DNA of 64,000 bases from Panulirus ornatus (GCF_036320965.1 NC_092240.1:11402501-11466500), one strand, 5' to 3'. Counted from the first letter of the stretch, positions 21,434-33,908 are shown. The notes: generated by a model not told the origin, from the sequence alone. Numbers and translations: made by a program.

Positions 21434-23100
21434 CAAACATGTCTATCTGAGCCCTGAACGACGCAAACGTCTCCTTCCACATGCTACTTTATGCACCCAA
21501 GATCGTCCCTCCTCCTTCCATCCTGTGACTCTCTTCAGCCCATATAGTTCCATCCGCTGACACAACCACTCCAAGGTCCTCAACATATCATAACCATCCT
21601 CTCGCCCTCCTATCGCACTTCATCACCGCACGACTGTTCATATCAACTCTCAACTTCCTCTTTTCACACACCATAGCAAACGGTGCCATCAGATTCTGAA
21701 GTCTCTCTCTCTCTCTCTCTTTGCACTACTCGGTCAGTCATCGCCTGAAATGGTCAACAGACTCAACTCCCAAGCCAACCCACTGACAGTATACAGCCGA
21801 CCCGTCCCTCGTTCCAGGACAGTCGTATATGCCACCCTCACCACCAAATCTATAAACACATTAGACATCCATGGCGTTATCACGCAACCCTTAACGCAGA
21901 CCACCTACCTTCACGGTTAACCACCCACCCTCCTTCTATCCTACTCGCACACACACACACACACACCTTAATCGGACGATAAAATTTCTTCCGTGCATTC
22001 AGTAGCTCCCCTTCCCACATCATAGGGTTGCAGCACCTTCTACAAGGCAACTCTATCATCCATGTATGCCACAAAAATCCCTCTCATTCTCCAAATACTT
22101 CTCATACACGTACTCGTTAAGGCTAGCAGATGGCTCCTCTCCAGCCAGATGCTCTGTGCTTTACCTTCCCAAACACCACTTTCCAGAGCGACTCAACGGT
22201 CTTATAATTCTGTAGCTCGATCACTCACTTTTGTTGCCCTTGCCTTTATACAAGAGCATTATGCAAGCATTTCAGCTTTGCGACACCTCTGCTTGGGTAC
22301 TACAAGCGTCAAACATCCTGACTAATCAGTAAGCAACACTGGCACCGAATTCATTGTGTAAATTAACATTATTTCCCCTCCACTCCTGATGCATTGTCGC
22401 ACTCTATCTTACGCAGGGTTTTTCGCAATCTCCTTTCTTTTAAACACTGTATTCGCTGTGACTCGCTCACTCAGGATGCAACCTTTTCCATGACACCCAG
22501 TTTCTACTTCCCTATCATGCGAGACATTGGTCAGTTCTTTAGAATACTAACTTGATATCTTCTTCATATTTCTTTTCCTGTTACCACTTCGCCATCCGCC
22601 CTCCTCACCGTTGCACCGTCTGTTCTCTTGCTTCCCTCAAAACATTCGCCTCCTTCTAAAGCATTTTCTTATTCTCTTTAAAGTTCGTGGATACTCTTGC
22701 ACGCCATCTCTCATTACCCTCTTTAGCAGTCCCTTTACCACCTATTTGCTTTCTCTTGTATTCCTTTCTATCACTCGCACTCCTTCCTCATACGAACAAT
22801 CAATACACCACCTCACTTTCCAATCTCTAGCGACTTACTTTCCTCATACCACCACTCACTACCCTCTCTCATATTTGCACAACTCACTTTGCGCAAGCCA
22901 TCTACTTCCCCGGCACATTCAAGCAGTGCTTTCCTGAAATCCCTCCAGTCCCTTTCCATTCCCCTAATATCTTTTGCTCTCATTCTATACTGTTCTTCCC
23001 TCAGTCTCCCTGGGCATTTCAGCGCACAGGCCTCTTTTCCCAGCTTATTCACTTTTACCACTTCCTTCACACACATATGTCTTTTCCTACCTTCCTAAAC
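21430..23100 (-). mobile_element. heavily decayed RTE-like LINE
   Basis: Reading minus-strand from right to left, 23076-22813 encodes a linker-like segment. It includes MRAKDIRGMERDWRDFRKA, ALLECAGEVDGLRK and REGSEWWYEE, resembling the endonuclease-RT linker also seen at 56520-56725. Then 22150-22050 keeps EKYLENERDF from the RT start. 21890-21740 keeps a CVITPWMSNVFIDLVV-like stretch (cf. CVMSPWLFNLFMDGVV) and a GDD in place of FADD, with stops and shifts. The order linker-RT is what an intact element would show. The region 22160-22560 has no recognisable sequence. This looks like a more distant relative than the other copies. Confidence 0.6.
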
Positions 23101-23235
23101 CCAGCACAAACTCTCTCACTCGCCTTCACCTAGAAATATTCAGTTACTCCACCTGCTGCCCTTCTCAGTGCACCGGCATCCAGCAACCTCTCGTTTGCAT
23201 ATCTGTGGATTAACACGCAATCGAGTAATACATAC

Positions 23236-23239
<4 letters not shown>

Positions 23240-23309
<70 letters not shown>
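23240..23309. repeat. (TA)n microsatellite
   Basis: TA tract of about 70 bp. Confidence 0.97.
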
Positions 23310-23310
<1 letters not shown>

Positions 23311-24334
23311 TTATTCTGTTCTCATGGAATCATTTTTCCCCGTTCCATTATATAGAATTTCTCTCCCTACCTTCACTCCTCTTCCTGCACTTATCTCCCT
23401 TCTCTCTACCTCCTCTCCTTGCTCTCCACACCGTGCTCCCTCTCCACACCTTCTGCTCCCTCACCCTCTACATCACTCACTTCTCGTAGACTGAGGGATT
23501 ACATAAATATTTCTACTTTATCTTTTTAACTTAGGAAATAATCCCCACATCCAGCTTTACCAAAAAGACACTTTTCTCCATTTATGTGCACACACACACA
23601 CACACACACGCACACATACACACACCTCTCAGACACACACACCACCAGAACACGACTCATCCCGGCTCATCCAGAGGATTAGCCGTCCACTAATTCTCTA
23701 TCTATGATTTCCTGAACACTGAGCGTCATAATACACTACATGAACCAACGGCCAACACAGCAAAGTGATATTGGATGACTCTGTGTACCTCCTGCATCAC
23801 AAGATCTTCACATTATCCAATATAACAATTAACTCATTAGCATATGTTCAAGAGGTCGGGACCAACATGAAGCAGGGCCAAGTGAATCGGGACCAACATG
23901 ATGCGGGACCAAGCGAATCCAGAAATTTACCAATTTGTCTTTGAATTCTGAAATGCGTTACGAGTATGATATTAATTCGAGCAAGATATAAGGATATCGT
24001 AAGCTACGTTCTTTTGAGGAAGCTCAAAGAGGAAACAGGCTTATAAATTCCCTATATCTATATCTTTATATAAATGAATATTAACTACGAGAGAGACATA
24101 TAAATACACAAACTACACAGACCGAAGGTCCAAGCAAAGTGGTCTGGCCTTATCGCTACTGAAAATGATGCAGTCCACTTTAAAGAACAGAGAGGATGAT
24201 AAAGCAAAGGCTCTTCTCCCAACCCTCCATTCCCTCCTGCAATAAGCCGAGCAGGAAACGGATGGAAGAAATACCTTGCAGAACTAAAATGTTCGAGGGA
24301 GATTTTTATGGGAAAGTCATATATGAAAGAAAAT

Positions 24335-24338
<4 letters not shown>
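23310..24338. other. anonymous DNA
   Basis: C/T-rich to 23500, a short (CA)n near 23586-23625, then AT-rich sequence. No gene recognised. Confidence 0.4.

Positions 24339-24424
<86 letters not shown>
24339..24424. repeat. (TA)n microsatellite
   Basis: TA tract of about 86 bp. Confidence 0.97.
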
Positions 24425-24427
<3 letters not shown>

Positions 24428-25267
24428 CAACAATAATGATAAACTCTGACCTGTAGTCTCGCCATGTACCAGATATGGATCCAATATCATTCATTTTACA
24501 GCTACTCTTCCACCTGAAATTTTAGCTAAGAGGTTTGAGGGTTTTCCGTCACTCGGACAGGGTAACCAGATAAAGGAGATCTGCTGGGAATGATTTAGTG
24601 ATGGGAGAGTCTGCTCTGCGAGCGGCAACAGGAGGAGGAGGAAGGAGGGGGAAAAAAATATTCTTATTTTCTCCTGTCGAAAGTTCCAGGTAAGGAGATA
24701 AGCGCTCATCAAGGCCAGGCCTTCAATAGAACATTGCAAAAATGGGTTTAAGTGTGAGGGAGTAAGAGAAGCAAAGATAAATCTAAAGGTTTTTTGAGCA
24801 AGTGAGAAACTTGTCTTGTAAGACAAAGGCAGAGCCGCAGGTAAGAGGCGAGCATTCTTGTCGAAATAGCCATAAAGTCTTTGATACGAAGGTTGAGCAT
24901 GGAAATTAGTTCTACAATAATAGGATTTTGAGCTTAGTACGATTCAATGCTCTCACGGAGTGATAAGGATTAGTGCTGTGTCTGGCATCAGCTAAGTAAC
25001 GTCATGCGAGTGATAAGAGGAAGATATGGGTAAAGTTAACAGGTAACGACGTGTTATGGTGAGGGTTCTTCGTCGTCTGCAGATGAACCCTGGGGAGGAC
25101 TGAGGGTTTGTGCGTCATATGAGGGCGTGTCTTGATGGAAGTGGGTGAGTGGTGAGGTGGAAGGAAGAGGGTCCACATTGTCTGATGAACAAGGGTGAGT
25201 TCCGTTGTCATATGGTGACTCGTAATGATGTTGGGGCTCATATCTTTGGCTTATACACCACCAGGGT

Positions 25268-25268
<1 letters not shown>
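24425..25268. other. anonymous DNA
   Basis: No gene recognised. The 24491-24826 and 25002-25311 open frames have no recognisable domain. Confidence 0.4.

Positions 25269-25311
<43 letters not shown>
25269..25311. repeat. (CA)n microsatellite
   Basis: CA tract of about 43 bp. Confidence 0.97.
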
Positions 25312-25313
<2 letters not shown>

Positions 25314-25339
25314 CTCTGCCGTTGGCAACTCAAGTGTGG

Positions 25340-25485
25340 GCCGTTTTGATAACTCTTTCCTTCCCTACACCTCGAAGCTTTGGAACTCTCTACTCTCACA
25401 TGTCTTTCCCAGGAAACCATGGCCTGGTACACTTTATAAGACAGTTTTTATTTTTCATTCCCTCCAAAATTTATAAAGACTTTCC
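25340..25485 (+). pseudogene. second LINE, RT C-terminal fragment
   Basis: The plus frame reads RFDNSFLPYTSKLWNSLLSH followed by VFP; a frame change then gives a YKTVFIFHSLQN-like end. SFxPxTxKLWNSLPxxVFPxxYxxxxFKxxV is the usual C-terminal ending of many LINE ORF2 proteins and differs from the WFGH..GRP ending of the RTE-like copies here. Short and frameshifted. It shares TCGAAGCTTTGGAACTCT and CTCCCTCCAAAAT words with 26978-27300, supporting a common family. Confidence 0.55.
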
Positions 25486-25892
25486 CTTGTCTTTTCTTTC
25501 TCCCCTTCGTATTCCTCTCTCTACTTCAATTAAGGCTCGGCGTCGACGTGGAATTCTGCTCGTGGCTGGAGCCTCCAACGTAAAATACACACACACACAC
25601 ACACACCAAACAAGTAAAAGTATTCCTAATGACAAACGACACACAAACAAAGCACAACTCCTGCCAGCCCACCTAACCAAAGAGAGGGAGGAGAAAAAGA
25701 TCCACATCCATACGACCCATTCGTTACGTCATTTCTCTCTCGACATTCAAGTCAGCTCATCAACAGCGTTAATTACCTCACTGGGTATACTTAATCAAAT
25801 AACTGGGGGGGAAAAATCTATATCAATAAATGTCTTTCAGAGACGAAAAATAAGTCTCAGGACTGAAAGAAATGCTAATTTAATTAGATCTT

Positions 25893-25899
<7 letters not shown>
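25486..25899. other. anonymous DNA
   Basis: Short (CA)n near 25587-25607; no gene recognised. Confidence 0.4.

Positions 25900-25961
<62 letters not shown>
25900..25961. repeat. (TC)n microsatellite
   Basis: TC tract of about 62 bp. Confidence 0.97.
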
Positions 25962-25962
<1 letters not shown>

Positions 25963-26062
25963 GCATAATGGTAGTTTTGAATGGCAGTATTGCCTTGTGC
26001 AGCGAATGATGATATTGTCGTCTCGCAAATACGGTTTCGTGCAAGGTGACGAGAGCAAGTTC

Positions 26063-26065
<3 letters not shown>

Positions 26066-26133
<68 letters not shown>
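26066..26133. repeat. (GA)n microsatellite
   Basis: GA tract of about 68 bp. With the (TC)n at 25900-25961 it forms an inverted pair about 105 bp apart. Confidence 0.97.
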
Positions 26134-26135
<2 letters not shown>

Positions 26136-26180
26136 CCGACATTACTCAATTTCAGTGATAAAATGGCAATGAAAGTACGA

Positions 26181-26216
<36 letters not shown>

Positions 26217-26623
26217 AAAAGAGAAACATGCTGAGAAAGAGAGAGATTTTAGGGGAGAAAGAGAGAGAGAGAGGGGGGGGGGGTTAAGCCCTGCCTGCGA
26301 GTACCTACGACGATATTTTACTTAAAAGGAAAGGAAAGTGCATAGCGGTAAACCGCAGGAAGAAAAAAGTAACTTTAAAGCTACGTATAAAGATTCATGT
26401 GAGCTGCCAAGTGTTATGCATGAGGCGTGTGTGTGTGTGTGTGGACTGCATGTCAGCAGCTCACGTGTGGGTGAGGCAGAGAGAAAACAACTTGGGCCAG
26501 GAATGACTTTTTTTTTTTCTCCAGAGAGAGAGAGAGAGAAAAGGAAGAGACTTTTTAGAAAAGAGAAAGCAACAAAAAGTAAAGATTTCGAAAGGAAAAG
26601 AAAGATATGGTATGTGAGTGCGT

Positions 26624-26626
<3 letters not shown>
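26134..26626. other. anonymous purine-rich DNA
   Basis: Contains short (CA)n near 26181-26211 and several short GA tracts; no gene recognised. Confidence 0.4.

Positions 26627-26694
<68 letters not shown>
26627..26694. repeat. (GA)n microsatellite
   Basis: GA tract of about 68 bp. Confidence 0.97.
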
Positions 26695-26696
<2 letters not shown>

Positions 26697-26977
26697 GTCA
26701 CCGAGAAGGGGAACGTACATAATGTCGTTCCGTCCACTAACATTAATAGGACAATCAACACTCCAGACTACTGGAAGTGGTCTCAATCATGGTTAGGCCA
26801 TTAGATCGCGTTACATGTAAACAGAAGCTGAAGCCAACTTAATTCACTATTGATAGAGAGATAAGCGAGGCTCGAGGCTGTCTTTAGATATTAGGCTGGG
26901 TGGAGTGTGGAGTGGGGGGGTGTTATCTCCAAGCCCAACGCTCCAACCATGGACAAAAGTCCATCCTGATGGTACGT

Positions 26978-27300
26978 ACCTAACTGAAATAAGAAAGGAT
27001 TTGAACAGAGATGTAAAGAAGAAGAAGGAGGAGAAAAGAAATGAACTGCATTATGTATTCTGGAGGGAGTGCAAAATCTACCTTTTAAAAATGGTCAACC
27101 TAACTGAAATATGAAAGGATTTGAATAGAGTTGTAAAGAAGGAGAAAAGAACTGCATTATGCATTTTGGAGGGAGTGCAAAATCTACCTTTCAAAAATGG
27201 AAGGGTCATAGCTGTCAGGTGGGACACGATGATGGGGAGTAAAGAGTTCCAAAGCTTCGAGATGTAGGTGAAGAAACAAATGTCATAATGGATCAATATT
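26978..27300 (-). pseudogene. second LINE, RT C-terminus and duplicated 3' part
   Basis: The minus strand encodes ICFFTYISKLWNSLLP, then after a frame change PPDSYDPSIFER, a stop and ILHSLQNA. This matches the generic SKLWNSLP..PDSYDxxxFK ending of LINE proteins. The part nearest the 3' side is tandemly duplicated: 26978-27097 and 27098-27200 share ACCTAACTGAAATA, GAAAGGATTTGAA and GAGGGAGTGCAAAATCTACC. Directly abutted by a LINE copy of the RTE-like family at 27330. Confidence 0.55.
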
Positions 27301-27329
27301 GAGTTCCTCACAGCTTCAATGGTCTGAAT

Positions 27330-27885
27330 TAGCGCAAGGAAACATACGAAAGAATGGCCCAACCCAACCCCATACACATGTATATACATACACGTCCACA
27401 CACGCAAATATACATACCTATACATCTCAATGTACACATATATATACACACACAGACATATACATATATACACATGTACATAATTCATACTGTCTGCCTT
27501 TATTTATTCCCATCGCCACCTCGTCACACATGGAATACCAACCCCCTCCCCCCTCATGTGTGCGAGGTAGCGCTAGGAAAAGACAACAAAGGCCCCATTC
27601 GTTCACACTCAAGTCTCTAGCTGTCATGTAATAATGCACCGAAACCACAGCTCCCTTTCCACATCCAGGCCCCACACAACTTTCCATGGTTTACCCCAGA
27701 CGCTTCACATGCCCTGGTTCAATCCACTGACAGCACGTCGACCCCGGTATACCACATCGTTCCAATTCACTATATTCCTTGCACGCCTTTCACCCTCCTG
27801 CATGTTCAGGCCCCGATCACTCAAAATCTTTTTCACTCCATCTTTCCACCTCCAATTTGGTCTCCCACTTCTCCTCGTTCCCTCG
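27330..27885 (-). mobile_element. RTE-like LINE 3' end, long 3' UTR
   Basis: Minus-strand fragment holding the last RT C-terminal codons (antisense of GRPNWRWKDGVKKI near 27850) and the best example of the long 3' UTR. Relative to the short form it carries an extra segment at about 27424-27682. That segment includes GCGAGGTAGCGCTAGG, AGACAACAAAGGCCCCATTC, CTCTAGCTGTCATGTAATAA and GCACCGAAACCACAGCTCCC. The extreme 3' end is cut at the AGCGCAAGG block. Confidence 0.87.
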
Positions 27886-29073
27886 TTACTAAAGCTTAGC
27901 TGTATTCACTTAACACGTAGACAACCTTTGTCAATGCCACGCAAAGAAATGCATGAAATGAGAAAAACTTTTAAATAGTCCTTGGGTTTAAGATAAGAAA
28001 TATACAACACGTCACAACATTTCTTCAGCAGTGTAGAAGCTGCCACTTCAGGCACAACGCACGTGGGAAATATTCTTTCACTTGTCGAGTCGGTGGGATG
28101 TGAAACGTCGTCCCGGCGATGTGGGGGGGAAACAAAATTAAAGAAGTTCTGCTGTGTATACAAGTCCTCCCCTGAATACGATGTCGACTTAGCTCTGAGC
28201 ATTCCCCCCCCCCCCCCTCTCTCTCTCTCTCTCTTTACACACACACACACACACACACATAGTATGTGGCAAGCGACTACGTTTAAAAAAAAAAAATTGC
28301 TCTTAATTGAATAATGCCCCCAGTTAGAAGCGGTGTGTGTGTGGGTGTCTGAGGGTGTGGGGTATGTGTGGGGAAACTTGCCATAAAAAAAGAGAAAAAG
28401 ATATGGTCCTCTATCATCCCCCCCTTCAGTGGAATATCTCGTTTTCCTTGACGCGTGGCCTTCACCATGTATGTGCTGCTGCATAGACGACAGAGAGCTG
28501 CACAGAACCAGCTTTGGGGACAGAGAGAAAAGGGATAGAGACGTTCAAGCTTTGTCATCATAGAAATCTATATTCATCGTACTAAACTGTCGTTCGTTCA
28601 GACGCCGATCTCTTGGTGGTGGCATTTCTGTTCTGTTCACTGTCGTCAAGTTCTAGAAAACGGAGATTCGCGATTCGCTTTTGTTCTCTCTCTCTCTCTC
28701 TCCCCCCGTGGTGAGTCGGGAGCCAGAAGCCTTTTTCTCTTGACAACCGCATTTTCTATTGCTTCATTTCTCTCAGTTTTCTACCCTTTATTACATTTCG
28801 CCTTTTACTGCTTCTATACTTTATTTCTTTTCTGTTGTGGTTCTTTATGAATCTCAACTGACATTACACACCTTTTACTTATTGCATTTTCTACTCCTGC
28901 ATTTCATCTTTATTCCATTCTAGTCTATTCTTAATTTTACTCGTCAAATGCATAACTTTTTTATTATTTCCTTTTATTGGATTGGTATGTCCTTCAACTA
29001 TTCTAATCTCCTCTTCCTAGCATTTCCCGCTACATGCTATCACTTTTCATCAGTACAGTATCTTGTCGAGTGC

Positions 29074-29076
<3 letters not shown>
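27886..29076. other. anonymous DNA
   Basis: No gene recognised; small (CT)n and (CA)n tracts near 28218-28258. The minus frame 27906-28484 shows no domain and includes an SSR. Confidence 0.4.

Positions 29077-29149
<73 letters not shown>
29077..29149. repeat. (TA)n microsatellite
   Basis: TA tract at the 3' end of the next LINE copy. Confidence 0.97.
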
Positions 29150-29151
<2 letters not shown>

Positions 29152-29843
29152 ATCACCGTTTTCCGCGTTCATGAAGTAGCGCAAGGAACATACGAAAAAA
29201 AACCGCAACCAACCTCCCTTCTCTGTCTTCTGTAATGCACCGAAACCACAGCTCCCTATCCACATGTTTTACCTCGGACGTTTCACATACACTTGTTCAG
29301 TCCAACGACAGCACATCGACCCCAGTGCACCACATCGTTCAAATTCACTATCCCGTACACGCTTTCCACAATCCTGCATGTTCAGACTGCTCTCTCAAAA
29401 TCTTTTTCACTCCATCCTTCCATCTCCAAAATGGTCTCCCCGTTCTCCTTGTTCCCTCCACTCATTCTCTCCCTATATTCAAACCATTTCAAGACACCAT
29501 TTTCAGCTCTTTCAACCATGTCTTTTATTACCACACATCTCTCTAGGCCTTTTATCACTTACTCGATCAAAACACCTCACCACATAGTGTCCTCAAAAAT
29601 TTCATTTTCAGCACAACCCCCCTCCCCCGGACAGCCTTATATATAACACTTGCCTCGCATCCATATAATATTGATGGGACTACTATACATTCAAACATAC
29701 CCATTTATGCCCTCCCAGATAACGTTCTCTCCACACATTCTTCAGCGCTCCCAGACTCTTCGCCCCCTCACCCACCCTATGACTCGCTTCCGCGTCCATG
29801 ATTACATTCGCTTCAAGATTTCTCCTTTCAAACTTGCATCAAT

Positions 29844-29846
<3 letters not shown>
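29150..29846 (-). mobile_element. RTE-like LINE, old copy flanked by (TA)n
   Basis: Minus-strand, with a diverged tail (GCGCTACTTCATGAACGCGG) at the left, long-UTR type blocks (GCACCGAAACCACAGCTCCC), then decayed C-terminal RT sequence up to the LEVKCFRYLG-equivalent region at the right. The frame is lost by small deletions. (TA)n borders both ends (29077-29149 and 29847-29934). Confidence 0.82.

Positions 29847-29934
<88 letters not shown>
29847..29934. repeat. (TA)n microsatellite
   Basis: TA tract of about 88 bp at the truncated 5' end of the LINE copy. Confidence 0.97.
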
Positions 29935-29937
<3 letters not shown>

Positions 29938-30785
29938 CTTCCTCCTCCTCCTCCTCCATCTCTTTCCCACCAATTATACCCCGTCGTGTTCCCCCTCCTA
30001 CTCACTCTCTCCCTCTTTCTCCTCCCACGCCATCCTGAGCACAATCACCTGAAGCCCCTGAACAGGCAGATATATCCAATACACAGGAGGGCGCGGCGAC
30101 AGTTCTAACACAAGGATTAAGCGGTGGTGTCGCCGTCATATAACTGGCCAGGTATTGATTACGGCTGGTGGTGGTGTAGGCTGACTGCGGAAGGGTCTTC
30201 ACGTAATACAGGTCAGTTGAATGGTTCGTTTCCTCCTCCTCCTCCTCCTCCTCTGCCTGCCTCGTCTCTGCTCATCTATCCTTTCAGGTCGACGACGGAT
30301 GTCATTTTGTGTGGGGCGGGTTAAAAGGAAGTTGGAGAAGGTGTGTCAGTATCTATTTGGACATGGGGAAGACGAGTCTCTGGTGCATGACGAAGTCTAC
30401 GAACGAGAAGGGAGAACCTTGTTCTTTTTTGGCTACCTACACACATACATACACACACACACACGTAGCATACACATACACACATCTGGGACACGACATC
30501 GTCCTTACTCTGTTGCTGGAGTCCCTCCTTAAGAGAACAGCAACGGAGACAAACTGTCCCATGGCAGATATTAAGACTAACATTCAGTCATATGGACAAA
30601 GTAATATCAAGCAATTTGTTAGTATCGTTGGGCCAAAAGTGGTATATACTTCCCCGTTTTGGTCATCGCACTTAATGCTCAAAAACCTACTAAAAAAGGT
30701 TCACAGGAGCTGAACTACTGGGAAAGGCTTGAGACCTAAAATTAGCGTCAGGAACAGACGAAGAAAGGCTGCATCCGCTCAAGTC
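29935..30785. other. anonymous DNA
   Basis: (TCC)n tracts near 29940-29957 and 30230-30254. No gene recognised. Confidence 0.4.
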
Positions 30786-31000
30786 CATTCTTTACCTGTC
30801 ATGTGTGATGCACCGAAACCACAGCTCCCTGTCCACATCCAGGCCTCACAATCCTTTCTAGAGTTAACCTATGACGTTTCACATTCCCTGGTTCAGTCCA
30901 ACGATAACACGTCGACCACATTACACCACATCGTTTCAATTCGCCCTATCCCGTGCATGCCTTACACCCTCTTGCATGTTCAGACCCCAATCGCTCATCG
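30786..31000 (-). mobile_element. RTE-like LINE 3' UTR fragment
   Basis: Minus-strand fragment of the long UTR and the last codons: antisense blocks GCACCGAAACCACAGCTCCC, TTTCACATTCCCTGGTTCAG and TCTTGCATGTTCAGACCCC. Diverged; both ends truncated. Confidence 0.75.
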
Positions 31001-31450
31001 GGGATGTAGTCTTATTAAAGAATTCCTCACATCAAAGGAGTCCATCGTTTCTTGGTACTGAACATGGCGCATCCATAAAGTTGCACGAGTTCCAGGCAAT
31101 GAAACCTGGATTGCAGTAAGACTTGAAAACAAAAAAAGAAAAAAAAATGCGGATCTGAGGCAATTATGAATAGACCATACACACACACACACACTAGGAG
31201 GGAGGGGAGAACGCTGCTCGGGGGAGCTTTGATGATGATGATACCAAACTTAAAGACGTAATAAGTAATGGCCATACGTATAGAATGGCTGGAGAGGGTC
31301 CACAGAGGGAGGTCGGAATGAGGGAACGAAGCGATGAGGGGAAGCTCTCATTCTACCCGAGTGAGAGGAGGAAAACTCTCGAGGGTAGACATCGTGAGAT
31401 GTACGAATAGCAGGAAACGACTCGTGATCTTCTGGAAAACCCTCATATGA
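31001..31450. other. anonymous DNA
   Basis: No gene recognised. Confidence 0.4.
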
Positions 31451-31451
31451 C

Positions 31452-31535
31452 GATGACTTGAACGTAACAACAGCGTGTCGAGGGAGAGAGAGAGAGAGAG
31501 AGAGAGAGATTACTTGAACGTAATAGCAGCGTGTC

Positions 31536-31602
<67 letters not shown>

Positions 31603-31685
31603 TAGATAGAGATAGAGAGAGATAAAGAGAGAGATTACTTGAACGTAATAGCAGCGTTCCAAGGCAGAGAGAGAGAGAGAGTCAG
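31452..31685 (+). repeat. 31-bp cassette interleaved with (GA)n
   Basis: Three copies of (A/G)ACTTGAACGTAA(T/C)A, GCAGCGTGTCGAGG (near 31452, 31511 and 31635). Each is followed by a GA run of different length, with a GATAGA-rich variant near 31600-31630. Confidence 0.88.
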
Positions 31686-32860
31686 GTCATGAGGTATGCG
31701 AATGGTAGTCAGAGGAGAGATACGAGAAAGCGTATGCTTAAGATGGGAGTTGACACGTGGAAAGAGCCAGGTGAATAGGATGGAAAAGACGAGTACCATT
31801 GAAGAGTCAAAATAAAGATCTTTATGATGGAAATACAAGCATAAAAGGTCGGGCCTCATAAGTGCGAATTTCTCTCTTATACGTGCAAACTGGAAACATA
31901 TGAATAAAGTGGAATCGACGCGTTAAAATTCACACACACACACACACACACACACACCCACGTACGTACGTTACCGTCAACATCACACGATTGTAGAAAA
32001 AGCGGAAAACATTTTTATCGAACAATGACATCCTCAAGATCTCGTCTTCACCTACAGAATCCTTCAGTCTTATGAGCAGTACATCTGCCATATTATTCCA
32101 TCGTCCAATCAAAACTGCATCTACACGAGTCATTGCTGAAGTAACATTCGTATTAGATAAGCCAATTAACTAATCAATATCTTTCCATATCGTTCACCAG
32201 TTACCTTTACTCCCTCATGTGTATGAACAAATCGTCCCTGACATCAGCATTTCCATCCTGCGCTCCCAGATATTTCCCCCAACATGAGAATCGCCACTCC
32301 ATCGCATGTGCACTACCACCATTCTTTCGAATGTTGTTGTACCGCCCTCATAACAGCCATGTGATCACCCCCCCTAGACATCAGTACTAAGTGTACATCA
32401 TCAATTTCCATTGTCTACCATCAACTCGTCCATATGCACACTCGTCATTCACTCACACAACACTATTCCCTCATATGTACACCATCATTCCCTCACGTGT
32501 ACACCATCGTCAATCCATTGCTTTGAGCACATTCCATGATAACCGTATACCAAAATTTCGTTCACAAGTCCACTACCTCGAAGATGCAACCATCATTCCT
32601 TCACATGAGCATTTATTGTATAAACACCACCAATTCATCCTTTCTTTCTATTTCTTTTTCTTTTTTTACCTTTCCCTCTCTCTGTTTTGGCTATCCCATG
32701 TGCACAAGGAGCGTCGTGGACGTGGTGTTGTGTGGTGGGGTTAGTGGTGTGGTAAGGGGGTTAGCTGGGTGGGTAAGCTGTGCTTGGTCCAGTGTTGCCA
32801 CCTCAGCGATCAATACTGCTCCCTGGACTGGTTAATACATTCCACTACGCTGCCTATATC

Positions 32861-32865
<5 letters not shown>
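31686..32865. other. anonymous DNA
   Basis: Short (CA)n near 31930-31957. 32455-32510 has a roughly 22-bp doublet (ATTCCCTCA.GTGTACACCATC). No gene recognised. Confidence 0.4.

Positions 32866-32932
<67 letters not shown>
32866..32932. repeat. (TA)n microsatellite
   Basis: TA tract of about 67 bp. Confidence 0.97.
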
Positions 32933-32935
<3 letters not shown>

Positions 32936-33169
32936 GCCCTCGCAAATTTTGAATCTTCCACGTATGAATACTTAAACCCGTTCGTGGTGTGATGAATGGT
33001 TAATTTCCATATTCGCTGACGAACTCTTCTTTGACATTCATCTGTCCTTTGCCGAGATCAGACTATCTATCAGGGTCATGTTATCCCGTCCACTTTTTTG
33101 GTACTCTTTTTTTTTTGGCTGGAATGGAGAGCGAAATTCTATTTTGGGGTGTATTTTGATGGCTCAGGG

Positions 33170-33480
33170 TCGTGTGAACGAGTAGGTACGTACGACCGTA
33201 AAAGTGAGCAGGTATAACTAGGTAGTGTAGGTCAATGTAGGACAGGTATGTATACAGGTAGGGCGTGAAGGTATCGCCAGGCAAGTACAGACTTCACTTA
33301 CATTGGCTGGTTAGGTAAGGATAGATATATAAAGAGGTGTAGGTAGCTCAAGGTACGAGGGTGAAGATAGGATAGGTACACATAGGATAGGATAGGTATA
33401 TGAAGGCAGAGCATTTATAGAGTGTTAGGCAAATGTAAGCTAAATTAGGTTAGGTTAGGTTAGGTTAGATTAGGTATATG
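33170..33480 (+). repeat. AGGTA/TTAGG-rich block with interstitial telomere motif
   Basis: The stretch is dense in AGGTA, ATAGG and TTAGG words. At 33445-33474 it contains six consecutive 5-mers: TTAGG four times, TTAGA, then TTAGG. TTAGG is the ancestral arthropod telomere repeat. The surrounding AGGTA/ATAGG words may be mutated repeats of the same origin or chance G/T/A-rich sequence. No terminal chromosome structure is visible, so this is an interstitial occurrence. Confidence 0.75.
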
Positions 33481-33854
33481 AAGACGCGCAGATCTGACAG
33501 AGGGCGTTGGTGGGTGCAAATCAAGTGGACATCTCCCTCGTTTTCTTCAACCTCTGGCACATCAGAGAGCTTGACACACTCACCAACCGAGATCTTTTTT
33601 TTTACCTAACTTATCCTTCATCATCTTTTCCCTGTGTTAATACTGTCTCATTATTACTATCATCATTACTTTCATAATCATTGTTATTGTTAGCGCTATT
33701 AATGTTATCATAACGGTCTTTACCTTCATACTGCGATATTGATAACTATAGTTCACAACTATAATAATAATAATGATAATGACCGAGTTCATTCATACAC
33801 AAACACCCGGTTTATATGTTTTTGTAATTACCTACCTCTGCTGCAAGGGGGGTT

Positions 33855-33857
<3 letters not shown>
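33481..33857. other. anonymous DNA
   Basis: AT-rich, with degenerate ATCATTA / AATAATA words; no gene recognised. Confidence 0.4.
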
Positions 33858-33908
<51 letters not shown>

